From Spirochaetaceae bacterium (lineage in GTDB: Bacteria; Spirochaetota; Spirochaetia; SZUA-6; Bin103): a stretch of 32,726 nucleotides of DNA. Each line of letters starts with the position of its first letter. Positions within the stretch are counted from its first letter, which is position 1. The stretch covers positions 1 through 32,726 of the forward strand of contig JAPOQV010000262.1 in NCBI GenBank assembly GCA_026710565.1, written 5' to 3'. Shown in pieces: positions 15,689 through 22,768 of this stretch. The notes under the pieces are model-generated. The model saw only the letters and a list, made by a program, of their open reading frames with translations, was not told the DNA's origin and searched no databases. The position numbers and the translations under genes were made by a program.

Positions 15689-16960
15689 TCAGCCCTCCAG
15701 CGACAGCAGCAGCGGCTCCTCCACGGCGTCGATGATCCAGCGGAGGAACCGCATCCCGTCCGTGCCGTCGAGCACTCGGCAGTCGTAGGTCAGGGCGAGC
15801 GGCATCCGTATCCGGTGCACGACGGAGCCGGAGGTCTCGTCCAGCACCGGCTCACGCTGCGTCGGGGACACGCCCAGGATGGCCGGTTCCGGCGCGTTGA
15901 CCGGCGGCGTGAAGTGACCCATGCCGGCGCCGGGGGTGCCGCCGGGCTCGTAGACCGACAGGCAGCCGCCCTGCGTCTCCGCGCCGTCCAGAGTACCGGC
16001 GCGCGCCCGCGCGGCCAGGTCGGCCATCTCCACCGAGATCTGCAGCATGTTCTTGCGGTCGGCGTCCCGGACCACCGGAAACGACGTCCCGTGCTCGCTG
16101 TCCACCGCGATGCCGACGTGGCAGCAGCCCCGGCGGACCAGCCGGCCGGCGGCCAAGTCCACGCTGGCGTTGCACTGAGGGAACACCTTCAGCGCGGAGG
16201 CGGCCACCTTGGCGAGCATGGCCGTCATGGTCAGCGTGCCGCCGGCCGCCTGCGCACGGGATTCGTAGCGCTCGCGCAGCGCCTCCAGGCGGGTGACGTC
16301 GGCAGTCCCGAGTTGCGTGGCCATCGGCACGGTCTGCGCCACGGCGTCCAGGCGCTCGGCGGCCAGCCGTCGCGCGGCGGTCAGCGGCACCATCTCCACC
16401 GGACCCCACGCGCCCCGGTCGGGCAGCGGAGCGGTGGCTGCCGGCGCCAAGCCATCGCCCCGGCGTGCCGCGAGCACGCGGACGTCGCGCTCGGGGATGC
16501 GGCCTCCCTTGCCGGAGCGGGAGGCCAGCCGCCAGTCGACGCCCAGCTCGCGGGCGGCCCGTCTGGCCCGGGGGCTCGAGGCAGGCCGCCCGTCCGCCCG
16601 TTCGCCGCGGGACACGGTCACCGCCACCAGGGCAACGGCGGCGGGCGGCTCCTCTGCCGGCGGCGCCGCGCCGGGATCCGCTGACGGTTCGGGGGGAGCC
16701 TCGGGAACCTCTTCGCCCTCGGCGAGGAGCCAGCCGATGACGGTGCCGACGGACAGCTCCACGCCGGTCTCGGCGACTCCCGGCCGTATGTGCAGGAGGC
16801 CGGCGTCCAGGGATTCCACCTCCTCGGTGGCCTTTTCCCCCTCGATCGTGAAGATGGGCTCGCCCACGGCGACGGCTTCGCCGTCCTGTTTCAGCCACTC
16901 CCCGAAGACGCCCGACTCCATGGACCAGCCGAGCCGTGGGACCATCACCTCGACCGCCAT
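15689..16960 (-). CDS. 2-oxoacid dehydrogenase E2 with a His-to-Cys active-site change
   Basis: This is the dihydrolipoamide acyltransferase core of a pyruvate/acetoin-type dehydrogenase complex, 423 residues. The lipoyl domain (1-80) carries the modifiable K43 in EGEKATEEVES. An Ala/Pro-rich linker is followed by the peripheral subunit-binding domain (about 127-160, ASSPRARRAARELGVDW to RIPERDV) and the acyltransferase domain (about 188-423). The family active site is H-R-x-x-D-G. Here it reads Y-D-C394-R-V-L-D398-G, so the catalytic His is Cys. All other landmarks are present (NASVD, GIAVDSEHGTSFPVV, LSVYEPGG). The protein may still build the core but transfer acyl groups poorly, or the Cys may act covalently. 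It is the last gene of the operon, 9 nt after E1beta. No E3 gene is in the window. Confidence 0.88.
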   Translation of the reverse strand: MAVEVMVPRLGWSMESGVFGEWLKQDGEAVAVGEPIFTIEGEKATEEVESLDAGLLHIRPGVAETGVELSVGTVIGWLLAEGEEVPEAPPEPSADPGAAPPAEEPPAAVALVAVTVSRGERADGRPASSPRARRAARELGVDWRLASRSGKGGRIPERDVRVLAARRGDGLAPAATAPLPDRGAWGPVEMVPLTAARRLAAERLDAVAQTVPMATQLGTADVTRLEALRERYESRAQAAGGTLTMTAMLAKVAASALKVFPQCNASVDLAAGRLVRRGCCHVGIAVDSEHGTSFPVVRDADRKNMLQISVEMADLAARARAGTLDGAETQGGCLSVYEPGGTPGAGMGHFTPPVNAPEPAILGVSPTQREPVLDETSGSVVHRIRMPLALTYDCRVLDGTDGMRFLRWIIDAVEEPLLLSLEG

Positions 16961-16969
16961 CGCTTCCTC

Positions 16970-17947
16970 TTACTCGTCCTGCAGGTCCAGGACCGCCTGC
17001 ACGATGGCGTCCGTGCCGATGGTGAGCTCGTTCTCCAGAACCGGGCTGTAGGGCGCCGGCGCGAAGCCGCAATGCAGGCGCTTGATCGGCGCGTCCAGAT
17101 CGTCGAATGCCTCGTCGCCGACCCGCGCGGCGATGTCGGCGGCCACGCTGCACGGCGCGTAGTCCTCCTCCACCACCAGCAGCCGGCCCGTCTTGTGCAC
17201 GGACTCCTTGATGGTGTCGAGATCGAGCGGCGCCACGGTGCGCGGGTCGACCACCTCCACCGAGACGCCCTGCCGCTCCAGGATCGCGGCGGCCTCGACC
17301 GACTTCGGCACCATCCCCGAGATGGCCACGATCGTGATCTCGCTGCCCGCCCGGACCACCTCGGCCCGGCCGAACGGGATGGCGAAGTCGCCGTCCGGCA
17401 CCTCCTCCTTCAGCACGAGCAGCGCCCGGTGCTCCAGGAACGCGACCGGATCGTGCGAGCGCAGCGCCGTGGTCAGCAGGCCCTTCGCGGTCCGCGGGCC
17501 GGAAGGCAGCGCCACGACGAAGCCCGGCTGATGGGTCAGAAACGAGTAGTAGCTGCCCGAGTGGTGCGACGACCCGGACTTGTAGAGCCCGATGCAGGCG
17601 CGGATCACCATCGGCACGCTGATGCGCCCGGAGCTCATCCAGCGCATGCGCGACGCCTGGTTGATCAGGTCACCGAACGCGTCCAGCGCGAAGTCCATGA
17701 ACATGAAGTCGACCACGGGGCGGGCGCCGGCGATGGCCGCGCCCACGCACATGGTGGAGAAGCCCCGCTCGCAGATCGGGGTGTCGCGCAGCCGCTCCGG
17801 GCCGTGGCGGTCATACAGGCCGGTGGTGGTGTTGAAGTTGCCGCCGCGCTCGCCGATTCCCTCGCCGACCACGAAGATGGTCTCGTTCCGCTCCATCTCC
17901 TGTGTCAGCGCTGCGCGCGCGGCCTCGACGTAGTTGGTCTGTGCCAT
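16970..17947 (-). CDS. 2-oxoacid/acetoin dehydrogenase E1 beta subunit
   Basis: This 325-residue transketolase-type beta subunit pairs with E1alpha to bind thiamine diphosphate and decarboxylate a 2-oxoacid or cleave acetoin. Seen landmarks are VGEGIGERGGNF near the N-terminus, ERGFSTMCVGAAIAGARPV, DFALDAFGDLINQASRM, HHSGSYYSF, FLEHRALL and the C-terminal-domain VEVVDPRTVAPLD and LLVVEEDYAP. The Glu in CERGFS matches the residue that activates the thiazolium cofactor in this family. Length is normal. It lies 9 nt after the E1alpha stop and 9 nt before E2, so a single transcript is certain in practice. The sequence does not decide between pyruvate, branched-chain and acetoin specificity; short subunits in alpha-beta-E2 order favour pyruvate/acetoin. 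Confidence 0.93.
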   Translation of the reverse strand: MAQTNYVEAARAALTQEMERNETIFVVGEGIGERGGNFNTTTGLYDRHGPERLRDTPICERGFSTMCVGAAIAGARPVVDFMFMDFALDAFGDLINQASRMRWMSSGRISVPMVIRACIGLYKSGSSHHSGSYYSFLTHQPGFVVALPSGPRTAKGLLTTALRSHDPVAFLEHRALLVLKEEVPDGDFAIPFGRAEVVRAGSEITIVAISGMVPKSVEAAAILERQGVSVEVVDPRTVAPLDLDTIKESVHKTGRLLVVEEDYAPCSVAADIAARVGDEAFDDLDAPIKRLHCGFAPAPYSPVLENELTIGTDAIVQAVLDLQDE

Positions 17948-17956
17948 GCCGCGCTC

Positions 17957-19015
17957 CTACCTCGTGCCGGAGATCCGGCCGTCCACGGCCTGGCCGTCGA
18001 GGACCTGGCCGCCGAGGACATGGTCGAGCACGGTTGCCGGATCGGGTTCGCCGCTGGCGAGCGCCGCCTCGTTGGCCGCGTCGACCGCCGCGGCGACCTC
18101 GGCCTCCAGCGCGTCCAGCTCCTCGGCGGAGGCGGTCCCGTCATCGGTCAGGGAGGTCCGTAGCGCCAGGATCGGGTCGCCGGCCTTCCACTCCTCGACT
18201 TCCTCGCGGGTCCGGTAGCCGGAGTCCCGCATCCCCTCGGCGTGCGCCCGCTGCCGGTAGGTCCGGCACTCCAGCAGGGTCGGCCCGCCGCCGTCCCGTG
18301 CCCGCGCGATCGCCTCACCGGCTTCGCGGTAGACCGCGCGCACGTCGTTGCCGTCGACCACGGCGTGCGGCAGCGCGTAGGCCTGGGCCTTCCTGGCGAC
18401 GCTCTGCTCCCTGGTCACCGTCGCGAAGGGCACCTCGGTCGCGTACAGGTTGTTCTCGCACACGAACAGCACGGGCAGCTCCCACACGGTCGCCATGTTG
18501 CACCCCTCGTGGAAGGCGCCGTTGTTGACCGCGCCGTCGCCGAAGTAGGCCACGCTGACCCGGTCGCTGCCGGTCAGCTTGAAGGTGTAGGCGGCGCCGG
18601 CGGCCAGCAGGATGCTCGGGCCGACTATGCCGCTGGTGCCCATCAGCCCGATCTCCGGCTTGAACAGATGCATGCTGCCGCCGCGTCCGCCCGACGCGCC
18701 GCCGGCCAGGCCGTACAGCTCCGCGAACAGCTCGACCGGGGCCAGCCCCTTGGCCAGCGCGTGGCCGTGCCCGCGGTGGGTGCCGAAGACCAGGTCGTCG
18801 TCGCGCAGGTCGACGCTGACGCCGGTCGCGACCGCCTCCTCGCCGATGTAGGTGTGGCAGCCGCCGTAGATCAGGCCGGCCTGGAACGACCGGACCAGCC
18901 GCTCCTCGCACTTCCTGATCGTGACCATGGTCCGGTAGCAGCCGAGCAGCAACCCCCGGGCCGGCTTCCCGCCTGCCGCGCGCGTCCTCGTCGTCGCCGA
19001 TTGTGCCTTCACGTC
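17957..19015 (-). CDS. 2-oxoacid/acetoin dehydrogenase E1 alpha subunit
   Basis: This is the thiamine-diphosphate-binding alpha subunit, 352 residues from GTG 19015. The cofactor motif runs from G158-D-G160 (VAYFGDGAVNNGAFHEG) to N187-N188 (LFVCENNLYA), the standard GDG-x~26-NN. Other markers are THRGHGHALAKG (74-90 region), GGRGGSMHLF and the C-terminal ECRTYRQRAHAEG. Start choice: GGAGGT (19030-19025) lies 9 nt before GTG 19015, while ATG 19039 has no ribosome-binding site; both give the same mature domain. The gene is first in the operon E1alpha-E1beta-E2. A -35/-10 pair (19110-19082) and a leader hairpin precede it. The long open frame upstream of 19039 crosses the promoter and is not coding. 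Confidence 0.92.
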   Translation of the reverse strand, partial: DVKAQSATTRTRAAGGKPARGLLLGCYRTMVTIRKCEERLVRSFQAGLIYGGCHTYIGEEAVATGVSVDLRDDDLVFGTHRGHGHALAKGLAPVELFAELYGLAGGASGGRGGSMHLFKPEIGLMGTSGIVGPSILLAAGAAYTFKLTGSDRVSVAYFGDGAVNNGAFHEGCNMATVWELPVLFVCENNLYATEVPFATVTREQSVARKAQAYALPHAVVDGNDVRAVYREAGEAIARARDGGGPTLLECRTYRQRAHAEGMRDSGYRTREEVEEWKAGDPILALRTSLTDDGTASAEELDALEAEVAAAVDAANEAALASGEPDPATVLDHVLGGQVLDGQAVDGRISGTR

Positions 19016-19056
19016 CGCACCACCTCCGTTTGCCATGCGTGGTTGGTGTTCGCCAC

Positions 19057-19073
19057 GGCGGGCAGCCGTGAGG
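19057..19073 (-). promoter_or_regulatory. Hairpin in the leader of the dehydrogenase operon
   Basis: CACGGC and GCCGTG form a perfect 6-bp stem with a 5-nt loop in the predicted 5' leader, between the -10 and the start. It may stabilise or attenuate the mRNA; no T-run follows. Confidence 0.4.
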
Positions 19074-19081
19074 ACGGGTTC

Positions 19082-19110
19082 CTTATAGCAGGATGCGGAG
19101 GCCGGCGAAA
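19082..19110 (-). promoter_or_regulatory. Promoter of the dehydrogenase operon
   Basis: On the minus strand, TTTCGC (19110-19105) and TATAAG (19087-19082) are separated by exactly 17 nt, a sigma-70-like layout with a weak -35. The leader to GTG 19015 would be about 60 nt. Confidence 0.5.
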
Positions 19111-19150
19111 GAGCGACGTTGCACCCTATGAGGGAAGTAAGAGTCAATAG

Positions 19151-19156
19151 TAAGAT
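19151..19156 (+). promoter_or_regulatory. -10-like element of a leaderless gene
   Basis: TAAGAT ends 7 nt before ATG 19164 of the AbrB gene, with no ribosome-binding site between. This supports ATG 19164 over the ATG at 19119. Confidence 0.45.
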
Positions 19157-19163
19157 TCCTACG

Positions 19164-19418
19164 ATGCGTATCACCAGCAAGGGACAGGTGACGATCCCGA
19201 AGGAAATGCGCGACCGGTGTGGCCTGTACCCCCATACCGAGGTGGAGTTTCTGCTGGACGGCGAGGGTGTGAGGATCATCCCCGCGCGCTCGTTTCCGGG
19301 TCGGGGGCAGGCACTCGTCGAGCACCTGCGCCGGCATCGGCCCCCCGACGCACTCTCGACGGACGAAGTCATGGCACTGACCCGCGGCGATGCCGACACG
19401 TACGATGATCCTGGTTGA
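19164..19418 (+). CDS. AbrB/MazE-type antitoxin
   Basis: The 84-residue protein opens with MRITSKGQVTIPKEMRD, the swapped-hairpin AbrB DNA-binding motif, and continues TEVEFLLDGEGVRIIP. The C-terminal helical tail (LVEHLRR to DEVMALTRGD) is the usual toxin-binding part. Such antitoxins neutralise a PIN-domain (VapC) RNase and repress their own operon. The start is chosen by the motif, which is normally at the very N-terminus, and by the leaderless -10. It overlaps the PIN gene start by 14 nt (ATG 19405). Since the toxin frame is broken, this antitoxin may be an orphan. Confidence 0.85.
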   Translation: MRITSKGQVTIPKEMRDRCGLYPHTEVEFLLDGEGVRIIPARSFPGRGQALVEHLRRHRPPDALSTDEVMALTRGDADTYDDPG

Positions 19419-19804
19419 CAGCAACGTTCTCATCGACGTGCTGACCGGCGACCCGGTATAAGCAGGAGTGGTCTTCCGAGCAACTGACTCGGCTCGGCAA
19501 TACCATGCAATTGGCCATAAACCCGCTGATCTTTGCCGAGGTCGCGATCGAGTACCGCGATCAGTCGCAACTGGAAGCCGCCCTGCCGGCAACCCTGGTG
19601 CGCCTGCCGTTGCCGTACAGCGCCGCGTTCATGGCTGGACGTGCCTTTCTCGAGTACCGGCGCCGCGGCGGAACGCGCAGGTCGCCGCTTCCCGACTTCT
19701 ACATCGGCGCTCATGCGGCCGCGGAGGGCCACGCGATCGTTACCCGCGACGCCTCCCGATATCGCACCTACTTTCCGGACGTTACGGTCATCGCTCCCTC
19801 TTGA
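19405..19804 (+). pseudogene. PIN-domain (VapC-like) toxin, frameshifted
   Basis: ATG 19405 begins MILVDSNVLIDVLTGDPV and hits TAA at 19459-19461 after 18 codons. In the next frame, from about 19457, the protein resumes (YKQEWSSEQL, INPLIFAEVAIEY, SPLPDFYIGAHAAAEGHAI, VTRDASRYRTYF) and ends at 19804. All four PIN acidic residues are present across the two pieces: D in LVDSN, E in FAEVA, D in LPDFYIG and D in TRDASRY. A one-base indel near 19456-19460 therefore inactivates an otherwise intact RNase toxin of about 132 residues. Loss of a toxin while its antitoxin stays intact is a typical decay path. Programmed frameshifting is unlikely: no slippery run is at the junction. Confidence 0.8.
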
Positions 19805-19858
19805 CGCACCGATGGGCGCCGCTCGTAGGTGACGGTCGCGACCGAATGTATGCAAAAG

Positions 19859-19951
19859 TGTACGATCATCGTCCGCTACGGCATCGGCGTGGACAACACC
19901 GTCGCCGCGCGATCCGGGGTGAGAAGCTCCCGAACGTCGTCATCGGCGTGA
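19859..19951 (+). pseudogene. Fragment of a D-2-hydroxyacid dehydrogenase gene
   Basis: The frame TIIVRYGIGVDNTVAARSG matches the conserved segment of phosphoglycerate-dehydrogenase-like proteins (usually I-x-R-Y-G-V-G-V-D-N). No start codon, catalytic domain or nucleotide-binding domain surrounds it; the frame closes at the TGA at 19949-19951. It looks like a relic, possibly from the same family as the intact gene at 23926-24957. A chance match is possible because the segment is short. Confidence 0.4.
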
Positions 19952-19971
19952 GCGCCTGAAGGAGGCATGAC

Positions 19972-20787
19972 ATGGCTGGCAATCTGTTCGACCTGACCGA
20001 CCGCGTCGCCGTGGTGTCCGGCGCGGCCCGCGGGATGGGCCGCGCGATGTCGATCGGGTTCGCCGAGTACGGAGCCGATCTGCTGCTCGCCGACATCGAC
20101 GCGGCGGGCATGGAGGGCACGGCGGCGACGATCGAGGCGCTGGGCCGGAAGGCCGTTCCGGTGGTGTGCGACGTCTCGGACCCGGCGCAGATCGACGCGC
20201 TCTACGCCACGCTGGACCGGGAGTTCGGCCGGATCGACATCCTGGGCAACGTGGCCGGGGAGGGCGGCCACGGGGACCCCGCGGAGCTCACTCCCGCGGA
20301 GATTCAGGAGTCCCTGCAGAATCTCCTGATCGGGCGCTTCCACTGCACCCAGCATGCCGGCCGGCGCATGATCGCGGCCGGCACCGGCAGCATCATCAAC
20401 ATCGTCTCGATCGCCGGCTTCACCGCGCTCGGCCGGCACCACATCCCCTACAGCATGGCGATGGGCGCGGTGGCGCAGATGACCCGCGAGCTGAGCTCGG
20501 AGTGGGCGCCGCTGGGCGTGCGCGTGAACGCCATCGTCTGCGCGCAGGTGGAGAACCAGGGCCTGCGGGACCGGATGGAAGCCGACCCCGTTCTGCGCAG
20601 CAACTTCCTGCGCGGCCTGCCCATCGGCCGGCTGGGTCAACCGGAGGAGATCAAGGGCCTGGCGATCCTGCTCGCCTCGGACGCGTCGTCGTTCATGACC
20701 GGCGCGCTCGTCCCCTTCGACGGCGGCAACCTCGCCAAGAACGCGGGCGGCTCGCATCCCGGCATGCCGCCGCTCGGACCGTCGTAA
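19972..20787 (+). CDS. SDR-family protein lacking the canonical catalytic Lys
   Basis: This 271-residue protein has the short-chain dehydrogenase/reductase Rossmann fold: cofactor loop G17-AAR-G21-M-G23, D41 after the second strand (LLADIDAAG; acidic, so NAD preferred), and D67 in CDVSD. The active site should be N-S-Y-K. S146 (IVSIAG) and Y160 are present, but Y-S-M-A-M164 replaces Y-x-x-x-K, and L118 stands where the catalytic Asn is expected (LLIGRF for N-L-x-G-x-F). NNAG is also changed to NVAG. Fold and length are intact. It may be a catalytically altered or regulatory SDR, or use another base. The start is firm: GGAGG precedes the ATG by 6-7 nt. It is monocistronic between an antitoxin scar and the convergent tam gene. 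Confidence 0.85.
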   Translation: MAGNLFDLTDRVAVVSGAARGMGRAMSIGFAEYGADLLLADIDAAGMEGTAATIEALGRKAVPVVCDVSDPAQIDALYATLDREFGRIDILGNVAGEGGHGDPAELTPAEIQESLQNLLIGRFHCTQHAGRRMIAAGTGSIINIVSIAGFTALGRHHIPYSMAMGAVAQMTRELSSEWAPLGVRVNAIVCAQVENQGLRDRMEADPVLRSNFLRGLPIGRLGQPEEIKGLAILLASDASSFMTGALVPFDGGNLAKNAGGSHPGMPPLGPS

Positions 20788-20800
20788 GCGGCCGAGCCGT

Positions 20801-20930
20801 CTACGTCCTGGAGCCGCCCTCCGGAGACCGGTTCTCGAGGAGCCGGATCATCATGTGTCGGATGTGATCCTGCCCACCGAAGAACGAGTCTGGGAGCTGG
20901 GATGCCAGCGGTTCGGGCGACTGAGCTTCA
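20801..20930 (-). pseudogene. Possible gene tail after tam
   Basis: On the minus strand, in the frame overlapping the tam stop, an open stretch reads SPEPLASQLPDSFFGGQDH then IRHMMIRLLENRSPEGG and stops at TAG (20803-20801). The hydrophobic/charged pattern looks protein-like but I cannot name a family. No start codon or ribosome-binding site belongs to it, so it may be the tail of a deleted gene or an old C-terminal extension of tam lost by frameshift. No other feature is seen in 20788-20927. Confidence 0.25.
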
Positions 20931-21761
20931 ACCGCGCACGGCCACTATGAACAGGCGGCTGAAGGGGTAGAGGGTGGTTCCGTCGGGGCGCGTGGGGTAG
21001 GCGTGCATGAGACGCTCGCGGTACCGGTCCAGGAAGGCTGCCCGGTCCGCATCGCCGAGGCCGGCCAGGATCGGGCGCAGGCTGGTGGCGGTCACCCACT
21101 CCAGCACGGCGTCCGTGCCGGTGAGGGCGTGCAGGTACTCGGTGGTCCACACATCGAGGTGGGCGGCGTCCGCGGCCAACAGGTCGTAGTAGAAGCTGGG
21201 ATCGTGCAGCCCGGGGCTCTCCGTGGCCCGGCGCAGCTCGGCGCTGCCAAGCGGCGCGCCTCCCGCACCGCCGCGGGCAAGCGCCTCGCGCATCAGGCGG
21301 TGGGATGGCAGGTCCCAGCTCATCGGCGCCTGCACCGCAAGGCAGCCGCCCGAGGGCAGCAGGGACCAGAGGCGGGTGATCAGCGACCGGTGGTCAGGCA
21401 GCCAGTGAATGACCGCGTTGGAGTAGAGCAGCGATGGCACCTCGTCCGGCTGCCAGTCCGCCAGGTCGCCGTGCTGCCAGCGCACCCGCGACGGGGTGGC
21501 GCGCGCCTTCTCCAGCATCTGCGGCGAGTGGTCGATCCCGATGACGTCGGCGGCCCGCCAGCGGTCGGCAAGCATGCGGGTGACGTTGCCGGTCCCGCAG
21601 CCAAGGTCGTAGATGCACGCGGGGTCCTCCAGTAGGACCCGGCCCATGAGGTCCACGGCCGGCCGCAGGCGGTGGTCGGAGAACTTCAGGTACTGACCGG
21701 GGTCCCACGATGCTCCGGCGATGTCGCGTGCGTGCGGCGGCTGCGGCTGGTTGCGGCGCAT
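20928..21761 (-). CDS. tam: Trans-aconitate 2-methyltransferase
   Basis: Tam methylates trans-aconitate, a toxic by-product of the citric acid cycle, using S-adenosylmethionine. The 277-residue sequence follows the E. coli enzyme closely from memory: WDPGQYLKFSDHRLRPAVDL, the SAM motif DLGCGTGN (52-59), acidic IGIDHSPQMLEKA, HWLPDH, EWVTATSLRP and the terminal PFSRLFIVA. All class I methyltransferase motifs are present, and only the N-terminal 12 residues are extra. It is the last gene of a four-gene minus-strand operon, starting 4 nt after the MDR dehydrogenase stop. Why it travels with sugar-acid genes is unclear; it may repair acidic by-products, or its substrate here may differ. Confidence 0.85.
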   Translation of the reverse strand: MRRNQPQPPHARDIAGASWDPGQYLKFSDHRLRPAVDLMGRVLLEDPACIYDLGCGTGNVTRMLADRWRAADVIGIDHSPQMLEKARATPSRVRWQHGDLADWQPDEVPSLLYSNAVIHWLPDHRSLITRLWSLLPSGGCLAVQAPMSWDLPSHRLMREALARGGAGGAPLGSAELRRATESPGLHDPSFYYDLLAADAAHLDVWTTEYLHALTGTDAVLEWVTATSLRPILAGLGDADRAAFLDRYRERLMHAYPTRPDGTTLYPFSRLFIVAVRG

Positions 21762-21765
21762 GGGT

Positions 21766-22764
21766 TCAGTCCCAGTCGAACAGGATGCTCATCCAACCCG
21801 CGGTGCCGTCCAGCACCTGCCGGTAGAGCCGCGGCGCCTGCTCCGGCCGGGCGACGTGGCTGATGAGGGGATCCACGCTCAGCGACCCCTGCGCGATCAG
21901 GCGCATGATGGCGCGGCGATTGCGGCGTCGGGTCCAGGGGAACTTCGGGTGGGCGCTGTCCTCCAGCCCGCGCCCGTAGACGCCGCGGATGTCCAGCTCG
22001 CGCCTTAGCAGCTCGACCTGCAGGCCCAGCTCGACCGTGCCCGGCGGACTGCCGACCAGGATGACCTTGCCGCGGTCGCCCGCGGCCTGCATGGCCGGGA
22101 CCAGCACGGCCGGATCGCGGGCGGCGTGGAACACGCATTGCGCGCCGCCGCCGGTCAGGTCGCGGATCGCCGCGACCGGATCGTCCGCGGAGGCGTCGAC
22201 GGTGTGCGTGGCGCCGCTCGCGCGCGCCAGCTCCAGCCGCCGCGCGTCAAGGTCGACGGCGATGATCGGGTGGGCCCCCGAGATCCGGCACAGCGCCGTG
22301 GTGAGCTGGCCGACCACGCCCTGCCCGAGGATGGCGACCGATTCATCGATCTGCAGCTCGGCGCGCCGGATGCCGAGCAGCGCCACGTCGCCGAGCACCG
22401 CGAAGGTGGCCTGCTCGTCGCTGAGCTCCGCCGCGTCGTGCTCGATGGGCTGCAGCGATGCGCGCAGCTCGGACAGCCCCTCCTGCCCGGTGAGCCAGTG
22501 GCTGCCGTGGTTGCCGAACGCCAGCACCCGGTCGTGCACGCGGTATGCATCCACCCCGGGACCGAATGCCTGCACGGTACCGACGAGCGTATAGCCGAGC
22601 GGCTGCCGCTCGCTGCTCGCCGCGAGCAGGGCGTTCTTCTCGGACCCGGCGCTCACCTGGCTCCGCGCGACCCGCACCAGCACCTGGCCGGGGCCCGGCT
22701 CCGGGACCTCGAACGATTCGATCTCGACGTGGCCGGCAGTGGCCACCAGGCGCCGTCCTTCCAT
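21766..22764 (-). CDS. MDR-family (zinc-type alcohol) dehydrogenase
   Basis: The 332-residue medium-chain dehydrogenase has an N-terminal GroES-like domain (1-130), with VRVARSQVSAGSEKN where classical enzymes have a catalytic zinc Cys. Here the Cys is Ser/Ala, and the four structural-zinc cysteines are also absent. It therefore belongs to the zinc-poor branch that includes BchC-like and threonine-dehydrogenase-like proteins. The Rossmann domain has G147-Q-G-V-V-G152 and the NAD-selecting D171 (AVDLDARR). Substrate is unknown; sugar or sugar-alcohol oxidation is suggested by neighbours. It lies 4 nt downstream of the sialidase-fold gene and 4 nt upstream of tam, tightly within one operon. Confidence 0.82.
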   Translation of the reverse strand: MEGRRLVATAGHVEIESFEVPEPGPGQVLVRVARSQVSAGSEKNALLAASSERQPLGYTLVGTVQAFGPGVDAYRVHDRVLAFGNHGSHWLTGQEGLSELRASLQPIEHDAAELSDEQATFAVLGDVALLGIRRAELQIDESVAILGQGVVGQLTTALCRISGAHPIIAVDLDARRLELARASGATHTVDASADDPVAAIRDLTGGGAQCVFHAARDPAVLVPAMQAAGDRGKVILVGSPPGTVELGLQVELLRRELDIRGVYGRGLEDSAHPKFPWTRRRNRRAIMRLIAQGSLSVDPLISHVARPEQAPRLYRQVLDGTAGWMSILFDWD

Positions 22765-22768
22765 CGGA

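Noticed and set aside
19040..19399. N-terminal extension of E1alpha
   Set aside because: It would cross the operon promoter and the divergent AbrB gene, and the domain starts later.
19456..19461. Programmed frameshift in the PIN gene
   Set aside because: No slippery heptamer or downstream structure is seen at the junction.
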